Below, one piece after another: positions 8,409 to 16,331 of a stretch of 64,000 bases of DNA. The notes under the pieces are model-generated. The model saw only the letters and a program-made list of their open reading frames with translations. It was not told the origin of the DNA and did not search any database. Both the position numbers and the translations under genes were made by a program. This DNA comes from Roseovarius sp. (GTDB taxonomy: Bacteria; Pseudomonadota; Alphaproteobacteria; Rhodobacterales; Rhodobacteraceae), in NCBI RefSeq assembly GCF_030373445.1, contig NZ_JAUCYU010000003.1, positions 1 to 64,000 of the forward strand. The letters are read 5' to 3'. Numbering within the stretch: position 1 is the first letter of the stretch; every line of letters starts with the position of its first letter.

Positions 8409-8885
8409 ATGCTGAATCCAACAGCCTGTATGGTGGCTACGTTGATGCTGGTCAGCGGCGACGCTCTCGCCGGTCAGGATGATATCATTCTGGAAGTCAC
8501 GGGCAATATCACCGAAGGCACGGTCAGGCTCGATCGTGAGGCCCTGCAGAAGCTACCCCGGGCCTCGCTGGAGACATCCACAGTCGTCACCGACGGCACG
8601 CACAAATTCACCGGCTTCCTCATGCGCGACCTGCTCAAAAAACTCGGCGCCGAGGGCGATGAGGTCATCGCCTCCGCGCTGAACGATTACATCGTCGAAA
8701 TCCCGATGACGGATTTCACCGAATTCGATGTGATCGTAGCCTACAGCATGGATGGTCAGCCCCTGCGCCGTAATGACAAGGGCCCACTCTGGATCGTCTA
8801 TCCGCGCGACCAGCACCAGGCGCTACAGGATATCCGGTTTGATTACCGCTGGGTCTGGCAACTCTCCCGGCTCGAGGTGCAATGA
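8409..8885 (+). CDS. Periplasmic protein with oxidoreductase molybdopterin-binding domain
   Basis: A 158-residue protein with an AAGGGGAG ribosome site before the ATG and a signal peptide ending near residue 22 (SGDALA-GQDD). The mature part resembles the sulfite-oxidase-type molybdopterin-binding fold: ITEGTVRLDREALQKLP, the THKFTGFLMRDLLKKLGA core, ALNDYIVEIPMTDF, and the GPLWIVYPRD end. It is about the length of stand-alone family members and lacks the larger dimerisation domain. It overlaps the histidine kinase start as ATGA, so it is translationally coupled to a two-component system. It probably serves as a periplasmic sensor partner rather than a catabolic enzyme; this is inferred from context. 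Confidence 0.8.
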   Translation: MLNPTACMVATLMLVSGDALAGQDDIILEVTGNITEGTVRLDREALQKLPRASLETSTVVTDGTHKFTGFLMRDLLKKLGAEGDEVIASALNDYIVEIPMTDFTEFDVIVAYSMDGQPLRRNDKGPLWIVYPRDQHQALQDIRFDYRWVWQLSRLEVQ

Positions 8886-10654
8886 TCCGGTTTCGCAACC
8901 TGGCCTTCGGCCTGCTTTTGCCCCTCGTCGCCGTCGTTGTCTTCGCGGTACTGCTGACGTTCTCGCTTATCCGCATGCTCGAGGTCGAGAACGCGATGCG
9001 GGTCGGTGCGGAAAAGAACATGCTCTGGGTCTTCCACCAAAGCGAGGTCGCCGCCCGCCGTCTGACGGAAACGGCAGCGCTCATCGGACTGGGCGAAGCC
9101 GACACCGAGGAACTTTCCCTGCGCTTCGACATCCTGAAAAGTCGGATCGCCATCCTGAACGACGGCCCGCAGCGCCGCTTTGTCGAAGGGATCGGCTATG
9201 ATGACGACCTCGACCGGATAGCCGCGGTGTTGGACGCCATGACGCCGGTCGTCGCCGACTTATCCCCGGGCGACGGGGCGCGCCTGCGAGACGCCCTGAA
9301 ACCCGCAGCCAGGTTGTTCGGGCGTGCGGCCAACAAGGCAATGATCGCGGAATGGAATGATCTAGGTGAGCGGCTCGAAACCTATCGCGCCCAGCTCCGC
9401 CAGATCATCCTGTTTCTGATCGGCATCATGGCGGCGGGCGGGATACTCGCTGCGACGCTGGCGGTCGCCCTTCGCCAGTCCCATCAGCGCAACCTGATGC
9501 TCCGGCAGTCCCGGGATTTCTCGGCGCTGCTGGTCTCCTCCAGCGGCGAAGGCATCCTGGCGGTCGATCGCGCCGGGCTCTGTACCCTGTGGAACGACGC
9601 CATGGCGGGCCTGATCGGGAAATCTGCAGAACAGGCCATGGGCCGACCGCCGGCCGAGCTTGCGGGCTTTTTCGGCATCGCCCCGCTGCAAGCCGGCCTA
9701 GCCAGGGCGCTTGAGGGCCAGTCCTCCGAGCTTGCCATGCACCCGCTTTTCCAAAACGAACAAACGGAGCCACGCTACGTAGATCTCCGGTTTTTCCCCA
9801 TGCGCAACGACGGCGTGGTGATCGGCGCGATACTCTTCCTGCATGACGCCACAGACCGTCACGCCGCCCAGCAACGCGAGGCCGAGGACCGGGACCGGCT
9901 GGAAGACCTGGTGACCGAGCGCACCCGCGATCTCGACGACGCGCTACAACGCGAACGCTCCGCCGCGGATCTCTACCGCAACTTCGCGGCGATGGTCTCG
10001 CACCAGTTCCGCACCCCGCTGGCCGTGGCGGATTCCGCCCTGCAACGGCTGATCCGGCGTGGGCCCCGCGTGGAGCCGGGCGAGATCGCGGAACGGGCCA
10101 ACCGTGCCCGCAGCGCGATCGCCGGGCTGACCCGGCTGGTTGAAAGCACACTGGATGTAGCCCGGTTGGACGCAGGCCAACTCGGCGTTCAAAGGGTGCG
10201 GTGCGACCTGAACGACATCGTCGACACGGTCTGCGCCCGCCAGCGCGAGACCGACCCGGCCCGCGAAATCAGTATCCTTCCCTCACCGAACACCGACGAT
10301 GCGGTGTTCTGCGACCCGGCCCATGCCGAACAAATTCTCGAAAACCTCCTCTCGAACGCGATAAAATATACTGCTCCCGGATCACTGGTTTCGATCCGCG
10401 TGCATGGTGACCGGCAAAACCTGTTCTGCGATGTGCACAACGAAGGCAGCCCCATCCCCGAGGACGAACGGAACCTGGTCTTCAATCGCAACTACCGGGG
10501 CACCAACAGCACCGGAAGCGCGGGCACCGGGCTCGGCCTCTTCATGGCGCGCACGCTGGCGCGGATGCAGGGCGGCGACCTCACCCTACGACCCGGCAGC
10601 GACGGCGTCACCTTCCGCATGACCCTGCCCCGCTTCAAACCGAGCATCGCATGA
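8882..10654 (+). CDS. Membrane sensor histidine kinase with PAS domain
   Basis: A 590-residue histidine kinase. The N-terminus has a membrane segment (about 5-30, FGLLLPLVAVVVFAVLLTF), then a periplasmic part of about 135 residues, then a second membrane segment (about 165-188, IILFLIGIMAAGGILAATLA). A PAS domain (about 205-325, SSSGEGILAVDRAGLCTLWN) is followed by a coiled segment (DRDRLEDLVTERTRDLDDAL). The H box has the phospho-accepting His374 (MVSHQFRTPLAV). The N box (ENLLSNAIKYT) and the G box (GTGLGLFMARTLARMQGG) are intact, so it should be active. It overlaps both neighbours by ATGA: the molybdopterin-domain protein upstream and its response regulator downstream. Confidence 0.92.
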   Translation: MIRFRNLAFGLLLPLVAVVVFAVLLTFSLIRMLEVENAMRVGAEKNMLWVFHQSEVAARRLTETAALIGLGEADTEELSLRFDILKSRIAILNDGPQRRFVEGIGYDDDLDRIAAVLDAMTPVVADLSPGDGARLRDALKPAARLFGRAANKAMIAEWNDLGERLETYRAQLRQIILFLIGIMAAGGILAATLAVALRQSHQRNLMLRQSRDFSALLVSSSGEGILAVDRAGLCTLWNDAMAGLIGKSAEQAMGRPPAELAGFFGIAPLQAGLARALEGQSSELAMHPLFQNEQTEPRYVDLRFFPMRNDGVVIGAILFLHDATDRHAAQQREAEDRDRLEDLVTERTRDLDDALQRERSAADLYRNFAAMVSHQFRTPLAVADSALQRLIRRGPRVEPGEIAERANRARSAIAGLTRLVESTLDVARLDAGQLGVQRVRCDLNDIVDTVCARQRETDPAREISILPSPNTDDAVFCDPAHAEQILENLLSNAIKYTAPGSLVSIRVHGDRQNLFCDVHNEGSPIPEDERNLVFNRNYRGTNSTGSAGTGLGLFMARTLARMQGGDLTLRPGSDGVTFRMTLPRFKPSIA

Positions 10655-11712
10655 CCACCTCCACCGATCCCCGCCTGATCTTCGTCATCGAAGACGAGGA
10701 CGCCCTGCGTCGCGACATCGTCGAGGAGTTGCAAGACGCCGGCTATCGCGCCATGGAAGCGGCCAATGGCGAGGCGGCGCTCGAATTTCTAACGAGCGCC
10801 AAGCCCGATCTGGTTCTGTGCGATATCTCCATGCCCGGTCTCGATGGCTACGGCGTCCTCGAGACCCTGCGCGAGATGCCGCCCGAACTGGCAACAACCC
10901 CGTTCGTCTTCCTGACTGCCCTGTCTGAACCGCACAAGGTCGTCGAGGGAAAGCTCCTCGGCGCCGACGATTACCTGGTCAAGCCCGTCGATTACGACCT
11001 GATGCTGGCAACGATCGCGGCCCGCCTGCGTCAGGTCGAACGTATCCGCGAGCATCATCACGACGAGCTCTCCGCCTTGCGCCGCGCCCTTGCCGGGCTT
11101 TCGGGCAAGGGGGCCGAACAGGTGCTGAACCTGGTTGCATTGGGCGTGGTCCTTCTCGACGGGTCGGGGCGGTTGCTTTACGCCAACAGCGCAGCTTACG
11201 ACCTGGCGGCCGCCGCCAACTGGATCCGTATTCAGAGCAAGAGTGTGATCCCGCTGGACCAAGGGTCAGGCCGTGCCTTCCTGCGCGCACTGGCCGAAAC
11301 GCTAGAGGCGGCAAAAGCGGGGGATGACAAGGTCGTGGGCATCCAGCTGCCTAGCGTTACCGGCGAAGGCGCACTCTCATCGCTGGCCTGCGCCTTACCC
11401 GTACTGGAAGACGACCCGCCCGACGCCCCGGCCCTGGCCCTGTTCCTCGCGGCTCCCGACCGCCGCAGCCGCGCGCCGGAAACCCTGTTGATGGATCTAT
11501 TCGGCCTGACCCCCACCGAGGCGCGTGTCGCGGGCGCCTTGGCCAACGGCGCCCGCACGGTCGACGTTGCCGAAGAACTGGACGTCTCGCAAACCACCAT
11601 CGCTTTCCATATGCGCAACCTGTTTCAGAAAACCGGCACGAACCGCCAGGCCGATCTCGTAGCGCTGATCCTCGCCGGGCCGATGATGATCAAATACGAA
11701 GGGCTCACGTAA
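10651..11712 (+). CDS. Response regulator with REC and LuxR-type DNA-binding domains
   Basis: A 353-residue regulator that starts inside the kinase stop codon. The receiver domain (about 8-125) has the acidic pair at residues 15-17, the phospho-acceptor Asp58 (VLCDISMPG), Thr89 (FVFLTA) and Lys111 (LVKPVD). A middle region (about 140-265) looks PAS-like (VLLDGSGRLLYANSAAYDL). The C-terminus is a LuxR-type helix-turn-helix (FGLTPTEARVAGALANG through VSQTTIAFHMRNLFQKTGT). The REC-PAS-LuxR order is uncommon compared with plain NarL-type REC-LuxR proteins. No obvious target operon adjoins it on the right, where IS debris and an integrative element follow. Confidence 0.9.
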   Translation: MTTSTDPRLIFVIEDEDALRRDIVEELQDAGYRAMEAANGEAALEFLTSAKPDLVLCDISMPGLDGYGVLETLREMPPELATTPFVFLTALSEPHKVVEGKLLGADDYLVKPVDYDLMLATIAARLRQVERIREHHHDELSALRRALAGLSGKGAEQVLNLVALGVVLLDGSGRLLYANSAAYDLAAAANWIRIQSKSVIPLDQGSGRAFLRALAETLEAAKAGDDKVVGIQLPSVTGEGALSSLACALPVLEDDPPDAPALALFLAAPDRRSRAPETLLMDLFGLTPTEARVAGALANGARTVDVAEELDVSQTTIAFHMRNLFQKTGTNRQADLVALILAGPMMIKYEGLT

Positions 11713-11893
11713 TTCCGTGATATCTTCTTCGTTTTTGTGGCATCTCAAGACCTTTAAATTTTCAGGGCTAGCTTCGAGAAACCGTCGAACCTACGGCGAA
11801 GTCATCGCTTCTGAAGGAATCTCGGCGGCACGCGATCCTGATCAGCGTTTATACGCAGGGGAACTCAAACGGCATTCCTCCTCGAACCGGGCC
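11713..11893. other. Gene-poor stretch beside IS remnant
   Basis: No convincing gene. The stretch lies downstream of a decayed orfA on the minus strand and may hold eroded orfB sequence (a short RRNAV-like segment is seen), but this is too weak to call. Confidence 0.4.
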
Positions 11894-12157
11894 TCAGAGG
11901 TTTTTTCCGAGCATCTCTTTCAGGGTGGCAACGTTGAGTATCTGCTCCGCCAGCATCTTCTTCAGCTTCACGTTCTTAGCGTCCAATGCCTTCAGAGGCC
12001 GAGCGTCAGACACGTCCATGCGCCCATACACCTCGACCGCAACTCGTATTACGTGGCGTCGCTGATCCCGTGTTTCCGGCACAGCTCCTTCGCACCGAAA
12101 CCAGCCTGGTGCTCCTTCAGGACGCCAATGATCTGCTCTTCATTGAAACGGCTTCAC
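11894..12157 (-). pseudogene. Decayed IS3-family (IS407-like) transposase OrfA
   Basis: The minus strand near 12157 can be read as KRFNEEQIIGVLKEHQAGFG, then AKELCRKHGISDAT, and in another frame EVYGRMDVSDARPLKALDAK and LKKMLAEQILNVATLKEMLG. These are the two halves of a standard IS407-group OrfA of about 88 residues. One extra base in the fourth codon region and a further shift after GISDAT split the frame, so no protein is made. It differs from the remnant at 2548-2880, so two different IS elements left scars. It borders the integrative element. Confidence 0.8.
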
Positions 12158-12309
12158 TTGAGCTGACTAACCTTCCTGGGCCGTTAAAACAACAACACCA
12201 ACCCCAATCTCACCCTGAGCAGAACACCACGAAGACGTCTTCCCCGGGGTGCGAATTACCCGCATGTCGAGGGGGCCCGGGAAGGACCAAACCGGCAAGC
12301 GGCATCAGT
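12158..12309. other. Boundary between IS remnant and integrative element
   Basis: No gene is seen. GC-rich short inverted stretches (for example around 12240-12280) occur, but no copy of the tRNA-Gly segment at 16094-16132 was found, so the left end of the element is not defined here. Confidence 0.4.
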
Positions 12310-13041
12310 TCATCGCTCTTTACTGAGCGACTCGTATGTCTCAAGGAGGCGGCCCACCGCCTTCGAGAATGACAATTCGCCAGCCAACATCTGGCTATGC
12401 GCCAGTTCCAGTTCTCGTGCTGGAAGTTTCATCAGCCCCATGTAGCCGAAACCCTTGCGTTCAAATACTTTCACGACCCGCCTTTCGAACTCCCCTAGCG
12501 CCATTGCCTCCGAAGGCTGCCGTTGCCCTTGTGCACGTGACATCGCGGCTGACACACTCATTCTCTCAGCATTTTCTTTTTTCTTCTTTGTTTCCTTTAT
12601 TGTTTCGGGTGCAGGGCGCTTCAGGTTTGAGCGGCAGCGTATTGCAGGCGTTGCGGCAACCGGGTGCATGCCAACTCGCTTTGCCCCTCTCATCTTCAGC
12701 TCCGCCAACCGCGCATTTTGCCCCAGCTCGTCCACCGAAAAAATCAGGAACTGATTGCGCGATCGCCGCGCTGCCCGATATCGTATCAAAGCGCCTCTTT
12801 CTTCCAATTCGGCAAAGGCGCCTCGGATACTCCTTTCTGAAAAGCCAGTTTCCTCCATCAGCCCAACGGCCGACGGGTCACAGCGACCGGTCTTGGGGTT
12901 CTGGCGATCCAACAATCTCATCAGGACGGCAAAGCTTGCACGGGTAAGTGGCGGATCCTGGCGGATCCAATACTGCGAAACCAGCCATTTCTGCATCAGG
13001 TCCAGGGGCTTTCGCTGGGTCATCGGGTGGTCCGCGCTCAT
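12310..13041 (-). CDS. Winged-helix (HTH_36-like) element protein, possible replication regulator
   Basis: A 243-residue protein. The region of about 15-105 (LTRASFAVLMRLLDRQNPKT, then SAVGLMEETGFSERSIRGAF, ELEERGALIRYRA) is a winged helix-turn-helix of the kind found in plasmid, phage and ICE replication or regulatory proteins. A basic, lysine-rich linker (ETIKETKKKKENAER) follows, then a C-terminal helical part (FERRVVKVFERKGFGYMGL). The start overlaps the stop of the AlpA-like gene as ATGA, so the two are co-translated. It has a more mixed codon use than the flanking host genes. Role in element maintenance is inferred from its neighbours. Confidence 0.7.
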   Translation of the reverse strand: MSADHPMTQRKPLDLMQKWLVSQYWIRQDPPLTRASFAVLMRLLDRQNPKTGRCDPSAVGLMEETGFSERSIRGAFAELEERGALIRYRAARRSRNQFLIFSVDELGQNARLAELKMRGAKRVGMHPVAATPAIRCRSNLKRPAPETIKETKKKKENAERMSVSAAMSRAQGQRQPSEAMALGEFERRVVKVFERKGFGYMGLMKLPARELELAHSQMLAGELSFSKAVGRLLETYESLSKER

Positions 13042-13253
13042 CGTGCTGCCACGCCCGAAGCGGTGTCGACCCGGCAGGACTCGATCCAGGCCCGGAGATC
13101 GCCAACGCGATAGCGAACACTCCGGCCAATCTTGACCATCGGGGGCCCGTCCCCACGCACTGCGGAGACTTCCAGAAAACGTTGTGTGAGACCGAAGTAG
13201 CTGTGTACTTCACTCCGGCTCAAGAGACGGTCATCATTGAGGATTGTTTGCAT
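13038..13253 (-). CDS. AlpA/excisionase-like DNA-binding protein
   Basis: A 71-residue protein if started at the ATG at 13253 (MQTILNDDRLLSRSEVHSYF). A longer version from 13286 adds 11 residues. It has the MerR-like winged helix typical of AlpA/Xis proteins: LLSRSEVHSYFGLTQRFLE, then GPPMVKIGRSVRYRVGDLRA and WIESC. Such proteins direct excision by the integrase or control element genes. It lies between the unknown 498-aa gene and the HTH_36 gene in a leftward cluster that begins with a tyrosine integrase, which fits a small integrative element. Confidence 0.8.
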   Translation of the reverse strand: MQTILNDDRLLSRSEVHSYFGLTQRFLEVSAVRGDGPPMVKIGRSVRYRVGDLRAWIESCRVDTASGVAAR

Positions 13254-13353
13254 TGGGACTGCTCCATGTTGCTCGATGCAACCCAATGTTCACCGTTCAG
13301 GCAAAGAAATCATTGGTCGGGATTCGCTTCGATTGGATTGAAACGAAATCCAA

Positions 13354-14850
13354 CTACAGGTTCCGCTTTTTTCGTTCTTTGGCGATTGCCTTTTGAAGTC
13401 GAATTTCAGCGGCCCCCAATGAATATGAGCGGATTTCCTTTCGCCCGGGTTCCCACTTGCTCTCAGGGATTTCGCCGTATTTTGCCACCAAGAGCTGTGC
13501 CGCATTGAGCGCGCTCTTTGCCTGGCCGGTTTCAAGCATGTTCAGGCCTTCCTCGATGAAGGGCGCATCCACGGACGTGAACCCCTGATTGGATTTGCGA
13601 GTTTGTTGTCGCCTCGGCTGATCATCAGTCGCTGAGAGCATTGGCACCTTAGCAGAAGGCGCCATATCGCGGACCAAGACAAACCGCAGCCTATCGGCAC
13701 CGAGTGCGAGTTTCGCCCGTTCATCCAGATCGAAGCATCCGGTTATGCCCAGGTCTTCTGGAAGTGCAAGGTCGCCATTCTCAGTAAGGCTCGGAAATCG
13801 ATCCGGCGGAACCCAGGTGAAGTACCCGCCTTCCAGACCATCTTCGGCAAGGCAAAGCGCCCATCCTTCCTTCACTGCTTGCCAAGCCATTTGCGTGGAA
13901 AAGAAGATGAGTACATTGAGAGGATCAGCATCCGCCCGATAGTTCTGGTGATCGGACATCGCGCCATAACTCGGGAAAAGCTCGCTAATCGTCTGGTCGG
14001 GCACGAGCGGCTCACTATAGAAAACGGACCCCAAGTCACTCAACCCGTCTAGAACAGGAAAGTCTTCATCCTTAATGGCATGACCGAGTTGTTCTAGGTG
14101 GAGACCAAGTTTGGACACAACGAGCTCGGATTGCGTATCAGCATATGACCGAGTTGCGGGTTCTAGCACGTGTCGCCGTGCCTTTTCTCGCATTTCCTCG
14201 AGCCACCCGCTTTCCCGTCGGTTTTGGCGAGCCAACTCGCTATTCCAGAAATGCCATTTTGGTGGCAATCTATGGGCTCTCTTCCTCACCAAGCCATCCA
14301 AGCCGACGAAAGCAGCCGCTGCCCTGGTCATACCCAGCTCGAATGCTGCAAGATCAGTCATGTAATCGACCACAAGCGCTCTCACGGCGTTCATCAATTC
14401 GGATAGTTCAGAACGCGCGATCACCGCCTGCAATTCCTCTGGTTTGGCATCAGCAAGTGCGTCGGCAATGCGATACCTCCTAGAGACAGCGGACGGAAAA
14501 TCGAAATCTCCAAACCGGACGTTTGCAATATCGGCGTCACTTTCTGCGATTTCTTTTAGGCGATGATATCTGTTGGCATGACCCTCGCCGGGCTTATCCC
14601 TTGTGATGTCCATTGCCTTCGAAAGCCGATCGTCGAGCCTTGCGGCGGCAAAAAGTGCGTCACTCAGCTCCTCGCATCTCTCGAAACGGTAACCAGTCTT
14701 TTTCAGCGCGGCTTCGTCCGAACTTGGCGCATGTCGGCAAGCATTTGTTAATTCGCCGCACAGAAGAAGCGCGTTGCCAAGCAACGCGACAACAAGATCG
14801 TTCAAGGTAATCGGACCGGTATCTGTCACTGTTCCTCGCCGTGACTGCAT
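13354..14850 (-). CDS. Hypothetical 498-aa protein of the integrative element
   Basis: I do not recognise this protein. It is soluble, largely helical and acidic in the first two thirds. There is no signal peptide, membrane segment or Walker/HNH/nuclease motif that I can see. Notable parts are the N-terminal LVVALLGNALLLCGELTNAC, a charged middle (ARQNRRESGWLEEMREKARR), a W/F-rich segment near residues 320-350 (FFSTQMAWQAVKEGWALCLA, YFTWVPPDRFP) and a basic C-terminal tail (RLQKAIAKERKKRN). It sits between the integrase and the AlpA-like gene, the usual place for cargo in small integrative elements. Base composition is less GC-rich than the surrounding chromosome, consistent with recent arrival. 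Cargo, defence or replication roles are all possible. Confidence 0.65.
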   Translation of the reverse strand: MQSRRGTVTDTGPITLNDLVVALLGNALLLCGELTNACRHAPSSDEAALKKTGYRFERCEELSDALFAAARLDDRLSKAMDITRDKPGEGHANRYHRLKEIAESDADIANVRFGDFDFPSAVSRRYRIADALADAKPEELQAVIARSELSELMNAVRALVVDYMTDLAAFELGMTRAAAAFVGLDGLVRKRAHRLPPKWHFWNSELARQNRRESGWLEEMREKARRHVLEPATRSYADTQSELVVSKLGLHLEQLGHAIKDEDFPVLDGLSDLGSVFYSEPLVPDQTISELFPSYGAMSDHQNYRADADPLNVLIFFSTQMAWQAVKEGWALCLAEDGLEGGYFTWVPPDRFPSLTENGDLALPEDLGITGCFDLDERAKLALGADRLRFVLVRDMAPSAKVPMLSATDDQPRRQQTRKSNQGFTSVDAPFIEEGLNMLETGQAKSALNAAQLLVAKYGEIPESKWEPGRKEIRSYSLGAAEIRLQKAIAKERKKRNL

Positions 14851-14887
14851 ATAGGGATAAGCGCGGAGCTCTTTTCCGCGACGTACA

Positions 14888-15967
14888 TCAAGACCCTTCA
14901 GAACGCAGGGCCAGTTCTTTGCAAATTACGTCCATCGGTGGCCTCAGGGCATCCAGCGATGGTTTGGCGTATCTTTGACCTGTAATCGACAGCGGCGTGT
15001 GATTGAGTAACCGCCCCACGATCTCTTCCAGAACCCCTGCCTCCATGGCCACAGTCGCAAACGTGCGCCGGTGGGCGTGCGGAGACCATTTGATCTTCTC
15101 AGGGGCACCTACATGGCCGGACGGGGCCTTTGGCGATGGAAACACCCACTTTCGGCTCAACCCCTGTATCGGCGCCAGTATCTCATGATGTTTTTGAAGG
15201 ATTGGCAGATCGAAGCTACGGCCGTTTTTCGTCATCGGAAGATGAATGTGATCTTCGCGCACGTTCTTCCATTCAAGGGTCAGCGCTTCAGTTTTGCGCA
15301 ACCCGGTGAACAGTATCAGCTCATAAAAAACCTTGTGTATCGGATTGTAGAGATCATCCACTGCATGGCGCCAGCCTTTCAGATCTTCGATAATGGTGCC
15401 CTTCGGCTGCTCGTCGTACCATTCGATTGCCATAGTTGGAGCCTCTGGCAGATCATGAATGCGCCTAGCATGGTTCCAAACCGTCCGAAACATTTTCAAA
15501 GTGTGGTTGGCTGCAGATGGCGTGGCGGCCATGGACCGATGCCGCTCCACCACCATTGACTTGGAGATCTCGTCGAGCGGTAGGCGCATCCAGTCTTTCA
15601 GATGCAGGTCGAACTGGTGTCGGACGTTATGTTTGTGCGTCTCCGAACGAAGTCTGGGCCTGACAAGATACGCTTCCATCGCGGCAGCCAATGTCGGGGC
15701 CCCGATTTGAGTTTGCTTGCCAGCCCCCCTACCCCATTCGAGTGCAAACCCCAAGGCCGTCTGACGAGCCGCGTCTGCCGAGATCACCGGAAATCGACCT
15801 ATCAGGATCCGCCGCGTCTGACCGCCCACATCCTTCTGATAATACCAGGTCTTGGACTTCTTCCCCACAAACAAAACGAGGCCTCTGACCTCGCTATCCC
15901 AATACTTGTCTGTACCTGATTTTGTCTGTGGAACTTTGCGAGCGAACGTTTCTGTGAGCTTGGGCAT
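14888..15967 (-). CDS. Tyrosine-type site-specific integrase (DUF4102-type N-terminus)
   Basis: A 359-residue phage/ICE-type integrase. The N-terminal DUF4102-like part (SEVRGLVLFVGKKSKTWYYQ, RRILIGRFPVISADAARQTA) is followed by a SAM-like core-binding domain (about 92-185) and the catalytic domain. Catalytic residues are visible: Arg224 (TGLRKTEAL), His297 and Arg300 (HAHRRTF), His323 (LLNHTP) and the nucleophile Tyr333 (GQRYAK). All are present, so it should be active. It reads leftward away from a tRNA-Gly 5' half located 130-165 bases upstream, which suggests the attachment site. The start codon region carries two direct copies of CCGACAAAA, and no strong ribosome site is seen. Confidence 0.92.
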   Translation of the reverse strand: MPKLTETFARKVPQTKSGTDKYWDSEVRGLVLFVGKKSKTWYYQKDVGGQTRRILIGRFPVISADAARQTALGFALEWGRGAGKQTQIGAPTLAAAMEAYLVRPRLRSETHKHNVRHQFDLHLKDWMRLPLDEISKSMVVERHRSMAATPSAANHTLKMFRTVWNHARRIHDLPEAPTMAIEWYDEQPKGTIIEDLKGWRHAVDDLYNPIHKVFYELILFTGLRKTEALTLEWKNVREDHIHLPMTKNGRSFDLPILQKHHEILAPIQGLSRKWVFPSPKAPSGHVGAPEKIKWSPHAHRRTFATVAMEAGVLEEIVGRLLNHTPLSITGQRYAKPSLDALRPPMDVICKELALRSEGS

Positions 15968-16026
15968 TTTGTCGGCTTTTTGTCGGAATTGAAATGAAGC
16001 ACGGTGGTACTGAGTGATAGTCAGCG

Positions 16027-16048
16027 CATTTCATTATTAAATGAAATG
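16027..16048. promoter_or_regulatory. AT-rich perfect inverted repeat upstream of integrase
   Basis: CATTTCATT (16027-16035) and AATGAAATG (16040-16048) form a perfect 9-bp inverted repeat with a 4-base centre, 60 bases upstream of the integrase start. It could be an operator for the AlpA-like protein, an integrase arm site or a promoter-region binding site. The sequence supports the repeat; the role is inferred. Confidence 0.45.
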
Positions 16049-16093
16049 AATGAATTAGCAACTCAGTGCAGCTACGTGAAAGTCAGGTCTCTT

Positions 16094-16132
16094 CCTTGGA
16101 AGGCTGAGGTCTTACTATTACACAACGCCCGC
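16094..16132 (-). tRNA. tRNA-Gly(UCC) 5' half, truncated; probable attachment-site remnant
   Basis: The minus strand from 16132 starts GCGGGCG, continues through a D-arm-like GTGTAATAGTAAGAC and ends with the CTCAGC anticodon stem and CTTCCAA loop (anticodon UCC). This closely follows alphaproteobacterial tRNA-Gly(UCC). After the anticodon loop the expected GCTGA 3' strand, T-arm and CGCCCGC acceptor strand are absent, so it is not a functional tRNA. The break coincides with CTTCC-AA-GGAAG, an inverted repeat of the size used as a tyrosine-recombinase core. It most likely marks an integration junction. Confidence 0.6.
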
Positions 16133-16331
16133 TCAACACTGCAGACCAATATTTCATGCAGATAAAAGGGTCAAGTGCCGCGTAGTGAACGGCCCGCAGC
16201 CAACACTCACTATCTCAAAATCGAGGGTCCACATGTCACCAAATCAGCCGTATGACGGCACCAAGCAGGCTTGGGCTTCAGCTTTCTCCTGATCCGCATC
16301 AGGTTCTATTACACGGCCTCTTGCCCGAGGC

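Larger units (their letters stand above)
15968..16331. other. Integrase upstream region with inverted repeat and tRNA fragment
   Basis: A 364-base non-coding region. From the integrase start outward it holds a direct repeat (TTTTGTCGG twice at about 15966-15987), an AT-rich inverted repeat (16027-16048) and a tRNA-Gly 5' half (16094-16132). Then about 200 bases follow with no recognised feature up to the end of the CocE-type gene. Confidence 0.6.

Noticed and set aside
16058-16132. A complete tRNA-Gly gene on the minus strand
   Set aside because: Only the 5' half is present; the 3' anticodon strand, T-arm and acceptor 3' strand are missing.
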